In this document: positions 1 through 7,475 of the stretch, piece by piece
Numbering within the stretch: the first letter of the stretch is position 1
How the letters are laid out: each line of letters starts with the position of its first letter
Assembly: GCA_964436935.1 (NCBI GenBank)
Contig: CAYTES010000009.1
Coordinates: 1 to 35,378 of the forward strand
DNA length: 35,378 nt
From: CAYTES01 sp964436935
Lineage (GTDB): Bacteria > Patescibacteriota > Gracilibacteria > UBA1369 > UBA12473
Direction of reading: 5' to 3'
Position numbers and translations under genes: made by a program
The notes under the pieces: generated by a model
Told to the model about the DNA's origin: nothing
Databases searched by the model: none
Seen by the model: the letters and a program-made list of their open reading frames with translations, nothing else

Positions 1-51
1 CGCGACCTTCGGCCCGCCTCAGGCGGGCTAACCAACTGAGCTATACTCACC
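1..51 (-). tRNA. Partial tRNA-like sequence (His-type 5' half, abnormal)
   Basis: Read on the minus strand from 51, this begins GGTGAGTATAGCTCAGTTGG, which matches the acceptor strand and D-arm start of a bacterial tRNA, most like tRNA-His with its extra 5' G. It ends AGGTCGCG, as a variable loop and T-stem start would, and is cut by the window edge. The D-stem 3' strand (expected GAGC) and a normal anticodon arm are missing. In their place is a perfect hairpin, CCCGCC-TGA-GGCGGG (14-25). Either this is a tRNA pseudogene or a tRNA interrupted by a palindromic repeat, or it is an assembly artefact at a contig edge. Confidence 0.35.
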
Positions 52-185
52 ACAATCAGAAAGCTAAGAGCTATAAGCCCAAAGCTGACCTATTGTACGA
101 TGCTTATCCAAGAAGGGCAACGGTTTTTTCAACTTTGCTGTGGGAATAAAATTCTGATAAACTCAACGTACTTTTAAAAATAAAA

Positions 186-698
186 ATGGTCACAATCAGC
201 ATCAAGTCTGGAGATTTGCCTCAGAAAGAGCGAAGGGATTCGAAGCTCCGATGGTTCACGCGTTTGAATCTACTTGGCGTGGCGATAACGGCTTATCTCT
301 CATATCTTCATTTCAAGCCGAGCGCGAGCACGATCTGCACCATCAATGAATACTTGGATTGTGATATTGTGAATAAAAGCATCTATTCGGAGCTATGGGG
401 AATTCCAGTGGCCCTCTTGGGATTTTTAACGTATCTTTTTTTGCTGATTGTCACTCGCAAGCTACTCAAAGGGTATTCCTTCACTTCATTTCATCACACG
501 TTAACCTTCAGCCGAGTGTCCCATATCTTATGGGCAACGACGGCTTTTGGATTTCTTTTCTCAAGTTATCTGACCTACGTTGAATTTTTTATACTCCAAG
601 TCGCCTGTATTTTTTGTCTGGCCCAATATGGCATTCTAATGATCAATCTATTCATCATTTCCAGTCTAATTAGAAATCTTCCTAAAGAAAATTCTTAA
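186..698 (+). CDS. Vitamin K epoxide reductase (VKOR) family protein
   Basis: This 170-aa polytopic inner-membrane protein is of the VKOR family, which reoxidises a periplasmic thioredoxin-like partner and passes electrons to quinone, the role DsbB plays in proteobacteria. About four to five hydrophobic helices are visible, at roughly residues 24-43, 70-92, 112-134 and 136-160. The loop cysteines are C51 and C59, and the active-site CxxC is C141-I-F-C144 at the start of the last helix. Length and cysteine layout fit bacterial VKORs without a fused thioredoxin domain. The partner is encoded 10 bp downstream, which supports an oxidative folding pair. The ATG at 186 has no Shine-Dalgarno sequence, and no convincing promoter was found upstream. 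Confidence 0.9.
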   Translation: MVTISIKSGDLPQKERRDSKLRWFTRLNLLGVAITAYLSYLHFKPSASTICTINEYLDCDIVNKSIYSELWGIPVALLGFLTYLFLLIVTRKLLKGYSFTSFHHTLTFSRVSHILWATTAFGFLFSSYLTYVEFFILQVACIFCLAQYGILMINLFIISSLIRNLPKENS

Positions 699-708
699 CT
701 CTCTAAAA

Positions 709-1188
709 ATGAAATTCAAACAAGCGATTACCACTATTTTATTTTCCGGATTATTGCTTTTTGCCGGATGCAACGCCGAAAAAAAACAGGCCTATGATGC
801 CTTTGCAAAATGTTTAACCGATAAAGGATTGATCATGTACGGAGCCTATTGGTGTCCCCATTGCGCAGAGCAAAAAGCGCTCTTTGATGATGCCTCTCAA
901 TACATCAACTATGTTGAATGCGATCCCAAAGGGGAAAATCCACAACCGGACATATGCTTGGAAAAGAAAGTAGATCGCTATCCCACCTGGATCTATACCG
1001 ACGGAAGGCGATGGGAAAAAGTGATGACTTTTGAAGAATTGGGAGAAATCACAAGCTGCACCGTTCCGGAAAATGAAAAAAGCACCAAAGAAACGGATAG
1101 CAACAGCGAAACCGCCACACCTTCTCAGGAAATAAAAATAGAGTCCGCCCCAGCAGAAGAGAATACTCCGGCAGAATCTCAGCTCTAG
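709..1188 (+). CDS. Thioredoxin-fold lipoprotein, likely VKOR partner
   Basis: The 159-aa protein has a lipoprotein signal peptide (hydrophobic residues 8-19, lipobox LFAGC with the lipidated Cys at 21). A thioredoxin-like domain follows, with W48-C-P-H-C52 and a probable cis-proline in the RYPTW segment (P92). The C-terminal 50 residues are an acidic Ser/Thr/Glu/Pro-rich tail with no fold apparent. CPHC is the DsbA-type active-site dipeptide, so this is probably the membrane-tethered dithiol oxidase that VKOR recharges. It follows the VKOR gene by 10 bp and ends before a strong terminator. The tail may be a flexible spacer; that is an inference. A disulfide reductase role cannot be excluded from sequence. 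Confidence 0.85.
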   Translation: MKFKQAITTILFSGLLLFAGCNAEKKQAYDAFAKCLTDKGLIMYGAYWCPHCAEQKALFDDASQYINYVECDPKGENPQPDICLEKKVDRYPTWIYTDGRRWEKVMTFEELGEITSCTVPENEKSTKETDSNSETATPSQEIKIESAPAEENTPAESQL

Positions 1189-1212
1189 TCGCTAATAAAT
1201 TTTAGCATTCGA

Positions 1213-1249
1213 AAAAACCCCTGATCTCTCTAAGAGAAGGGGGGTTTTT
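1213..1249. terminator. Bidirectional intrinsic terminator
   Basis: Arms AAAAACCCC (1213-1221) and GGGGTTTTT (1241-1249) are perfect complements, with a smaller TCTCT/AGAGA stem inside. A T-run on each strand's 3' side lets it end both the VKOR/thioredoxin transcript from the left and the minus-strand peptidase transcript (stop near 1314) from the right. Confidence 0.75.
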
Positions 1250-1313
1250 AAGTTGAACCTATAAGGCGATGCCCAGTCGAAACCAGATAAACCTTTAGAC
1301 TCGCGGTATTGAA

Positions 1314-2153
1314 TCAGTTGGCCTCAGAAAGAGACCAAAATAATTCCAAATCAAAGTCTCTGCGGGTAATGTCGTAATCTCTTTTTTCAGATTCGAGAAT
1401 GCGTGGGAGCCTTTCGGGGAGATCATATTCCTTCCCTTTGAAAACCTCATCCCTTAGAAAACGATATTTTTCATTCAAAGCCTCATTGCGAGCGCCGTAA
1501 AATCGAAATAGGTTTCCATGGAGAATGTAGGCCGCATAGGACTCTGCAAACTCTTCAAATACCAACTCTTTAGAATACCCGGAGATGACGTCGGTCGAAG
1601 ACCCTGTAAAAGAACGGCTGTCCTCCCAGCTCATAGAATAAAACTGAAAACTGGGGTCATCACTATAAACGAGTTTCCCGCGATCGTCAAATGTCGTTTT
1701 TTCGCCCTCAGTCGACCCTTGGAGATATCCAGTATCAACAATATGCCCCAATTCATGGACAGCAACAGCGACTAGCTCAGAATCGGTAATATTCACACAC
1801 CTTAAAATCATGGTGTGACCACCTGCCAATCCTCGACGTATCGTGGAATTAAAGCTAAGAGTGAGATGATGAATGGCACTAACATGGGTGGAAGGAAGTA
1901 CAGAAAAAGTTTTCGCAATCACATCTTCGCAATGCGCCAAAGTCGCTTCATCCACGATACCCTCGACTTCATAGGTAAAAGGAATTTTTTGAGGAAGAGA
2001 GGAAGGCGTACTGCTTTCAGCAATCGTGAAAGACGAAACAACTTCAGGGGCTAGATAGTGGGCCTCACTGAGAATACGAAGCCCCTGAAGCTCGAAAAAC
2101 GAAGTAAAAAAAGAAAGGAAGAGGACGGGAATTAAAATCAGGAAGCGAAACAT
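1314..2153 (-). CDS. Putative secreted zinc metallopeptidase (HExxH)
   Basis: A 279-aa protein starting at the ATG at 2151-2153. The N-terminus is hydrophobic (residues 4-20) and looks like a signal peptide or anchor. Zincin hallmarks are H133-E-L-G-H137 in a helix context (AVAVHELGHIVDTG) and, about 63 residues later, E-E-F-A-E-S-Y-A-A-Y near 200-209, a typical spacing and context for the third, acidic metal ligand in gluzincin-like and lethal-factor-like families. The region between is Ser/Asp-rich with aromatic residues. I cannot name the family. It stands alone, with its own promoter at 2242-2270 and a hairpin directly before the start codon. Substrate is unknown; export with C-terminal catalytic activity outside the membrane is inferred. 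Confidence 0.65.
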   Translation of the reverse strand: MFRFLILIPVLFLSFFTSFFELQGLRILSEAHYLAPEVVSSFTIAESSTPSSLPQKIPFTYEVEGIVDEATLAHCEDVIAKTFSVLPSTHVSAIHHLTLSFNSTIRRGLAGGHTMILRCVNITDSELVAVAVHELGHIVDTGYLQGSTEGEKTTFDDRGKLVYSDDPSFQFYSMSWEDSRSFTGSSTDVISGYSKELVFEEFAESYAAYILHGNLFRFYGARNEALNEKYRFLRDEVFKGKEYDLPERLPRILESEKRDYDITRRDFDLELFWSLSEAN

Positions 2154-2187
2154 AAAGGCATTTCATAAAATGAAATAAACCGCCTTT
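2154..2187 (-). promoter_or_regulatory. Nested hairpin abutting the peptidase start codon
   Basis: The mRNA strand contains nested inverted repeats. The outer arms are AAAGGC/GCCTTT (2154-2159 with 2182-2187). The inner arms are ATTTCAT/ATGAAAT (2160-2166 with 2170-2176). The structure ends directly at the start codon (2151-2153), so it could occlude ribosome entry; it could also simply be an AT-rich coincidence. No known riboswitch or thermometer family is recognised. Confidence 0.4.
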
Positions 2188-2241
2188 GATGTTTGTTTTT
2201 TCTTTTCTAATTCTTAAATAGTGAGAACTCGGAAAGGGTAT

Positions 2242-2270
2242 AATATAACTACTATTTTACTTTTTGTCAA
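2242..2270 (-). promoter_or_regulatory. Sigma70-type promoter for the metallopeptidase gene
   Basis: On the minus strand there is a -35 TTGACA (2270-2265), a 17-nt spacer and a -10 TATATT (2247-2242). The expected transcript start is near 2235, giving a leader of about 80 nt that includes the hairpin next to the start codon. Confidence 0.65.
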
Positions 2271-2291
2271 TTAGAAACCCCTAAAAAGACC

Positions 2292-2344
2292 ATTCGATGG
2301 CGACTCAAAGTCGAATCCCGAGGTCTCATTATTGAAACCTCGGG
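2292..2344 (-). terminator. Tandem hairpins after the small membrane-protein gene
   Basis: Two adjacent inverted repeats lie downstream of the gene ending at 2433. One has arms CCCGAGGT/ACCTCGGG (2317-2324 and 2337-2344, 8 bp). The other has ATTCGA/TCGAAT (2292-2297 and 2311-2316), with an alternative inner CGACT/AGTCG stem. On the minus strand the second is followed by GGTCTTTTT, so a terminator is plausible but weak. The rest of the 2154-2432 gap shows no gene. Confidence 0.35.
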
Positions 2345-2432
2345 AAAACCCAGTGGAAAGATCAGTTCATATCGCCAATTGACGATCGAAAAAGAACACA
2401 TCCAAATACTGAGGAAAACGGTGGAAAGAAAT

Positions 2433-2810
2433 CTAGCGGCGGGTAAGACGGAGAATTTCCATAAGGATGGGAAGGCCGGTCAAAAGGAGTGGGATAAACA
2501 TCCAGGAGGAAACCACTCTATCTCCAAGAGAAAGCATCGCGATTCCAAACAGCGGAATGCCAACGAAGAGAGAAATCCCGGACTGAATCGGTCCCGCCCC
2601 CGGCCACAGTCTAACCAGTAGACTTGCAAGGCTCAATACAGTCAGCAAGCCTGCCAAAAAGGCGCTGCGAGCAAAATCACTGTCACTACTGGAAAAATGG
2701 GAAAAACCATAAAGCCTCCCGTCACGGATTGTCGCATAGCAAAAGCCTATTGCCAGCACTCCAAGGTAGGCGAGAAAAAGGAAAAAAAGAAATCTAAGCA
2801 TAAATTTCAT
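2433..2810 (-). CDS. Small multi-pass membrane protein, unknown function
   Basis: A 125-aa protein with about four hydrophobic helices: residues 5-25 (FFLFLAYLGVLAIGF), around 50-68, 75-95 and 98-115. The C-terminus is short and basic. The reading frame is open to 2897, but I place the start at the ATG at 2810 because GGAGG (2819-2823) lies 8 nt upstream. This is the only clear Shine-Dalgarno sequence I found in the window. No family is recognised and no catalytic motif is visible. The gene stands alone between the hypothetical cluster and the metallopeptidase, both also on the minus strand. The distinct initiation signal may mean different translational control or a different origin. Confidence 0.7.
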   Translation of the reverse strand: MKFMLRFLFFLFLAYLGVLAIGFCYATIRDGRLYGFSHFSSSDSDFARSAFLAGLLTVLSLASLLVRLWPGAGPIQSGISLFVGIPLFGIAMLSLGDRVVSSWMFIPLLLTGLPILMEILRLTRR

Positions 2811-2979
2811 GTTCCGATCCTCCGTTATTTCCGTAATGCCAACTTCAAAGAACGTGACTGTCCTGTGGATAGAAATCTCCATCCCGTTTTCAAGCACATC
2901 CTACTAAATTCAAGATGACCTTTTCCTAACCAAAAGATGAATAAAAAATGAAAAAATTCCAAAAATATCTCAACAGCTT

Positions 2980-5900
2980 CTAACTATTTTTCATTTCATC
3001 TAAAGTGGGATTCAACTCCTGAGGCTCAAAACCAGAAGGCCAATCAACGGGATTGAACCACCAGGCATCATGGCATTGTTCGTAAACCTGCGACAAAAGA
3101 TTTTCAAACATTTTAAGATGTGTGGCTTGATTGGCTCCATCGAGATAAATTTTACGAGTCACTTCATTTTTATAAAATTCCAAAGTGGTCTTCGCACTTG
3201 CCGCTTCTCCGTTATCCACATAACCCGGATTCTTGGCCACTTTATCAATCCAATTCTTTTTAAACGTATCCTCCACCAAGTTTTTCACTTCACTGTATCG
3301 CAAAATATCATTTTTGACCTGCACCCCATCCGGTCCCACAATCTGTTTGATTTTTCCGGCTTCCACATTCTGCTGAACGCGTGCCACATCAATGGAAAAA
3401 TCAGGGACTTTATATTTATTGGGATTTTTTTTGAACTCCTCAAAAGAAACGATATTCAAGGTGCCAGGAACATCCGCCGATGTAATTTTAGCACCCTTTT
3501 GCCTCAATTTTTCGAGCAAGGCGGACTGAACATAATTGAAATAAGCCGCATGTTCCGGTTTCCACTCGGCGGGCGAAATAGTTTCGAGTGCACCGGTGTA
3601 ACGTTGTTGAAGCAAAACGGACTTATTAAGCACATCATGATTTTCTCTATCCTCAAACCAATGCTCTCCAGTGAACTCAAAATTCTGAAGTGCGGAGCGA
3701 AAAGTATTGATATGAATCGCATACACGGAACTCGGATAACCGATGGCCTCCAAACCATGGTAAAATTCCTGATAGTCCCTTTCGGAAAGTTTCTGCTTGG
3801 GATCTTGGGGGAGTCGACGTGTCACGGCCTGCGCATATTGCTCAAAAGCACCTAAATAGCGAGTGCCCAAATCATTTTCCAATGTATTCCATTGAGTTGC
3901 TTTTTGCTGCGGCATAAGAGAAGAATTGGTCATGATGGATTCCAATTCACGCTGATAGCGTTGCTTCACTTCCTTGAATTTAAAGTCCACCAGCGACTGC
4001 CATTGATCTTTTTTAACAACGGAACCGATCAATCCACCCAAATGTTCACCCTGGGCCTCAACCCCATTGAAGAGAGCATTGAGTTTATCAAAAGGAGCTT
4101 TAAATTCAGGCAAGGTCGACACATACTCCACCTGGCTTAAAACCATTGCCGGCGTCATTTCAGCAGATTTGACTTCAAATCGTTGTTTGCCATTATCCAA
4201 AACAACCGTCCACTCAATGGGCTTTCCATCGGGTTTCTCATGGTCAAAGATGAACCTACCCTGAGGAGGAGTGGTATCCGCAATAGGCTCAAATCGATAC
4301 CCTTTTTGGCCGGCAAGATTCGGAATCGCATCCGCCAAATGAACATCAATGCCTTCATCTTCTTTCGCCCATCGTTCATAGTCCTTAAACTTCTTGAGCT
4401 CGGGCAACGCCTCCTGAAATTCATGCAGACTGACTTTGGAATCCAGCCATCGTTGAACCCAACCGGAATCGCTTGTTTGAGCATACTGCAAGGCTTCTTT
4501 GGTTTTCGATTTTAATAATTCAAGATAACGAACCTGCAAAGGAGTGAGTTCCGCCACATTTCGAAATGGCTTTGTTTTTTCATACCACAGTTGATCCAGG
4601 TCAAAAGAAATTTTGGAATGAACCTCATTCGATTTTTCATTGGTACCGGGAAAATCAAACTTGCTCACCATGGCCTGAAAATCATCAAGTTGAGATTTAT
4701 ACGCAGGCGAATAACCGTAATTCACAAAACGCTCGGCCAAAGTATTGTATTCATTTTCGCTTTTAGCCGACTTCAATTGAGCGGGGAGCTCTTTCAAGTC
4801 TTCATTGATTTTCCACAGCGTGTCTTGATAAAATTGACGGAAAGTCTCACCGTCAAAATTTCCTTTTTTAGAATGATCCTCAAGTTCTTGCTGATAAGCG
4901 TCAAGAATTTGATCTTTTTTAAAGGAGACAAGTTTTGACCAATAATGGTTGGCCCCATCAATGGAGCCCCATTTCAAAGAAAGGATATCAATCGTGCCAT
5001 GGTAGTATCCGTTCAGTTTTTCTGCGGAGCGTGCCAAGCCTTCGAAAAGTTTAATAAATTGAGGGTCTTTTTCAAGCTGGCGTTTTTTAGCACTTAAAAA
5101 TTCTGACGATACGTCAAAAGGCTTGGAAAGAACGTAACGGCCTTTTTCCACTCTAAATTCAACAGGTTTTTGATCCACTTCCCCAAGAATCGCATCCGGG
5201 TTCGAACTGTCCACCACCTTCACCGAAACACCCTGAAACAAAGCTTGCAGATCGGGCTGAGTTTTAAGTTTTTGGGCAATCTTTTCCCGTGCGACTTTTC
5301 CGGCTAAGTCGTCGACGGATTTAAAATGACTCCCCGCATAGTAAAGGCTTGCTTCGTTCGCGGTATTCACAGCCACCTCAACATCAACCGGGAGAGTGGC
5401 GGGGAGCGCGTAACGGGAGCCCAGTGGAATCGGGAGATTTTTAAGTACCCACCGTCCACAACCATTTTCAACGGCCCATTGGAGCCGAGATGAATTTTTA
5501 TCCGGAGAAAGTCCCAAACCTCGAATCAAGTGATCCATTTTAGCTTGAGAATGAAGTTTCAAATTTTCAATTTGTTTCGCATTTTCTGCACCATTTCCAC
5601 CTTGATCAAGATGAAAAATATCCCCTGATTCATTGTCACGAAAACGATGGGTCGTTATTCCCGGAACATCCTCGGAGTCTTTTTCATAGGAAAAATACAA
5701 TCCCCTAAGGCGAATAGTGGCATCCCTCGGATCAACTTCGGGAAGAAATTCAGCAAGCCCCAACCCCTTTAGCGCGTTGTTTTCAGAAAGCGACACTGAA
5801 TGGTGCTCAAGGGAGGAGGTGGCAGCCACAGAGGAGGCCGCCCCGGAAGAAGAAAGCCGACTCGCATCCCTACCTCTACTCTCGGAAGGATTTGGGTTTA

Positions 5901-6978
5901 GTTTCTCCTCCAAATTGCCATCCATATATTCCGTATAAAAAAAGCGATTGAACGAATAAGGCCCTTCGGGAGAATCAACGTACTTGATTCTCAACTCTTG
6001 AATTCGATCGAGCTTGTCCGAATAGCTATTTCCGCCCACCACACGATCCATATTTTCAAAAAATCCTTTCCCATAACGAAAATGAAGATAATCATCATAG
6101 CGAGTGCCCAAAGCCACTCGACCCCGCAACCATTTCATGTCAATTGATTTATCTCCTTTTTTCAATGCGGCTTCATATCCACTCAATAACACATCAAAAG
6201 GAATTTTATTTCCCATCGTCAACATAGCCTTGATGGCATCAACATTGACCGTATGCTCGGGATCTGTCACATCATCAAAGCGCCCCAAGTCCACCCCCTG
6301 CAAAGGGTCTTCTCCATCGGAAACGAAATCCTTAACATGATCGACAATGGACTTTCCGCTTCCCGAAAGTTGCCCCCAAAAATGATTGATCGCCCAACCG
6401 ACGACACCCAGTACCGCCGCTTCTTTAAATACAGGATGATCCTTCTCTCCAATCTTCATATTCCATCCCAACATGCGATAACCAAGAAAAGCTATTGCAG
6501 CAGAGGCCGCCATGGTGACAAGAGGATTTTTCTGAAACTCTTCCTTATACATTTTTGTCATTTCTTGCAGGGTACTCCCTTCTTGAACATCTTTAGCCAA
6601 TCCCTCAATCCGCATTTCCGATTCGCGGATATGAGACTGACGGGTCTGCATCAAGTTAATAATAGAATCCAGCGCTTTTTTTACGGCAGGATATTCCTTG
6701 CTGGCGGGATCTTTCAAAAACTCGGAAAAACCCTGCACGCCAATAAGAGAAAACGCTTCTTCGATGGACTTAAGATTTTCCTGAGGAATGGGTTCTTTGG
6801 CCCAATCCGAAAAATCAATGCTGTTGTTTTGGCAAAATTGAACGAGACGAATCACTTTGTCTCTATTCTTAAAATTTTCTTCAATACTTTGCTTCAATGT
6901 TTCCAATTCCGCTCGGTGATCCGTTTCAGCGGGAACATCGAGGCGAACCGATAATTTTTCAGCGGCGGGATCAGCCAT
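2980..6978 (-). CDS. Very large membrane-anchored protein with internal repeat, unknown
   Basis: A 1332-aa protein of no family I recognise. Residues 1-150 are charged and helical. Two probable membrane helices lie at about 152-171 and 184-203. A Ser/Ala-rich linker spans about 361-400. The C-terminal two thirds contain two related modules, about 585-850 and 893-1162. Each has a beta segment (PVEFRVEKGRYVLS versus PIEWTVVLDNGKQRFEV), a GxxxG-type turn at 657/977, a Gln/Lys/Glu helix, a conserved GY (755 and 1080) and F-x-F-x-G (774 and 1100). There is no signal peptide, so with two helices both ends probably face the cytoplasm. It is the last gene of a five-gene minus-strand run, 21 bp after its neighbour. 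A scaffold or envelope role is possible, but function is unknown. Confidence 0.8.
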   Translation of the reverse strand: MADPAAEKLSVRLDVPAETDHRAELETLKQSIEENFKNRDKVIRLVQFCQNNSIDFSDWAKEPIPQENLKSIEEAFSLIGVQGFSEFLKDPASKEYPAVKKALDSIINLMQTRQSHIRESEMRIEGLAKDVQEGSTLQEMTKMYKEEFQKNPLVTMAASAAIAFLGYRMLGWNMKIGEKDHPVFKEAAVLGVVGWAINHFWGQLSGSGKSIVDHVKDFVSDGEDPLQGVDLGRFDDVTDPEHTVNVDAIKAMLTMGNKIPFDVLLSGYEAALKKGDKSIDMKWLRGRVALGTRYDDYLHFRYGKGFFENMDRVVGGNSYSDKLDRIQELRIKYVDSPEGPYSFNRFFYTEYMDGNLEEKLNPNPSESRGRDASRLSSSGAASSVAATSSLEHHSVSLSENNALKGLGLAEFLPEVDPRDATIRLRGLYFSYEKDSEDVPGITTHRFRDNESGDIFHLDQGGNGAENAKQIENLKLHSQAKMDHLIRGLGLSPDKNSSRLQWAVENGCGRWVLKNLPIPLGSRYALPATLPVDVEVAVNTANEASLYYAGSHFKSVDDLAGKVAREKIAQKLKTQPDLQALFQGVSVKVVDSSNPDAILGEVDQKPVEFRVEKGRYVLSKPFDVSSEFLSAKKRQLEKDPQFIKLFEGLARSAEKLNGYYHGTIDILSLKWGSIDGANHYWSKLVSFKKDQILDAYQQELEDHSKKGNFDGETFRQFYQDTLWKINEDLKELPAQLKSAKSENEYNTLAERFVNYGYSPAYKSQLDDFQAMVSKFDFPGTNEKSNEVHSKISFDLDQLWYEKTKPFRNVAELTPLQVRYLELLKSKTKEALQYAQTSDSGWVQRWLDSKVSLHEFQEALPELKKFKDYERWAKEDEGIDVHLADAIPNLAGQKGYRFEPIADTTPPQGRFIFDHEKPDGKPIEWTVVLDNGKQRFEVKSAEMTPAMVLSQVEYVSTLPEFKAPFDKLNALFNGVEAQGEHLGGLIGSVVKKDQWQSLVDFKFKEVKQRYQRELESIMTNSSLMPQQKATQWNTLENDLGTRYLGAFEQYAQAVTRRLPQDPKQKLSERDYQEFYHGLEAIGYPSSVYAIHINTFRSALQNFEFTGEHWFEDRENHDVLNKSVLLQQRYTGALETISPAEWKPEHAAYFNYVQSALLEKLRQKGAKITSADVPGTLNIVSFEEFKKNPNKYKVPDFSIDVARVQQNVEAGKIKQIVGPDGVQVKNDILRYSEVKNLVEDTFKKNWIDKVAKNPGYVDNGEAASAKTTLEFYKNEVTRKIYLDGANQATHLKMFENLLSQVYEQCHDAWWFNPVDWPSGFEPQELNPTLDEMKNS

Positions 6979-6999
6979 AAAAAAAGAGTGGGCAAAAAA

Positions 7000-7449
7000 C
7001 TAAGAATTTAATCGAGGACGGGAAAGCTGTGCTTTGATGGCCTCAATATCCGCTTGATCCGTCTCAGCAAAAACAGTTTGAAGCACACCATCGACCTCTT
7101 TATCAATGAGATGGAAACCTTTTTGGTAGTCTTTGACAATTTCATCGGTTTGAACCTGATAATCCTGGACCAAAGTTTGAAGGTCGGGACGGATCGCCTC
7201 AACCTCATCTTGCTCATTTTCCCGAACTTCGTCGTACTGTTGCTCGGTTTGAGGAATTTCCCCATCGATTCTCTGAATTTCACGTTGAAACAGATGAGCC
7301 AATCCCTGCCGCGAATCCTCACTCAAATGGCCGTCATTCTCATTGAATTCTTTAAAAAGACGGATACGCCATTCACGACGCTCCGTATCGTTCAAAGTTT
7401 GAGCCATCTGAATAAGGTTGAGTAGGTCGTCGAAAGTAAAATCAGTCAT
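7000..7449 (-). CDS. Small acidic coiled-coil protein, unknown function
   Basis: This 149-aa soluble protein is strongly acidic and rich in Gln, Asp and Glu, with long predicted helices. Residues 70-140 (around RIDGEIPQTEQQYDEV and the following heptads) look like a coiled coil. There is no signal peptide, membrane helix or cysteine pair. It sits 26 bp after the 430-aa gene and 21 bp before the 1332-aa gene, so the three are very likely co-transcribed from the promoter at 8800-8828. A partner or adaptor for the large neighbouring proteins is a reasonable inference, nothing more. Confidence 0.75.
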   Translation of the reverse strand: MTDFTFDDLLNLIQMAQTLNDTERREWRIRLFKEFNENDGHLSEDSRQGLAHLFQREIQRIDGEIPQTEQQYDEVRENEQDEVEAIRPDLQTLVQDYQVQTDEIVKDYQKGFHLIDKEVDGVLQTVFAETDQADIEAIKAQLSRPRLNS

Positions 7450-7475
7450 GGGTAAAAATTAAGAAAATTTTAAAT

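Noticed and set aside
2244..2621. Open + strand frame with a TTG start at 2379 (RWRLKVESRG and onwards)
   Set aside because: It overlaps the 3' end of the minus-strand membrane gene and the tandem hairpins, lacks a standard ATG/GTG start and its second half is the shadow of a clear membrane-protein frame. A decayed gene at 2271-2432 cannot be excluded.
3070..3855. 261-codon + strand ORF opposite the 1332-aa gene
   Set aside because: Antisense shadow of a long, better supported frame; composition rich in Phe, His and Ile as is typical of such shadows.
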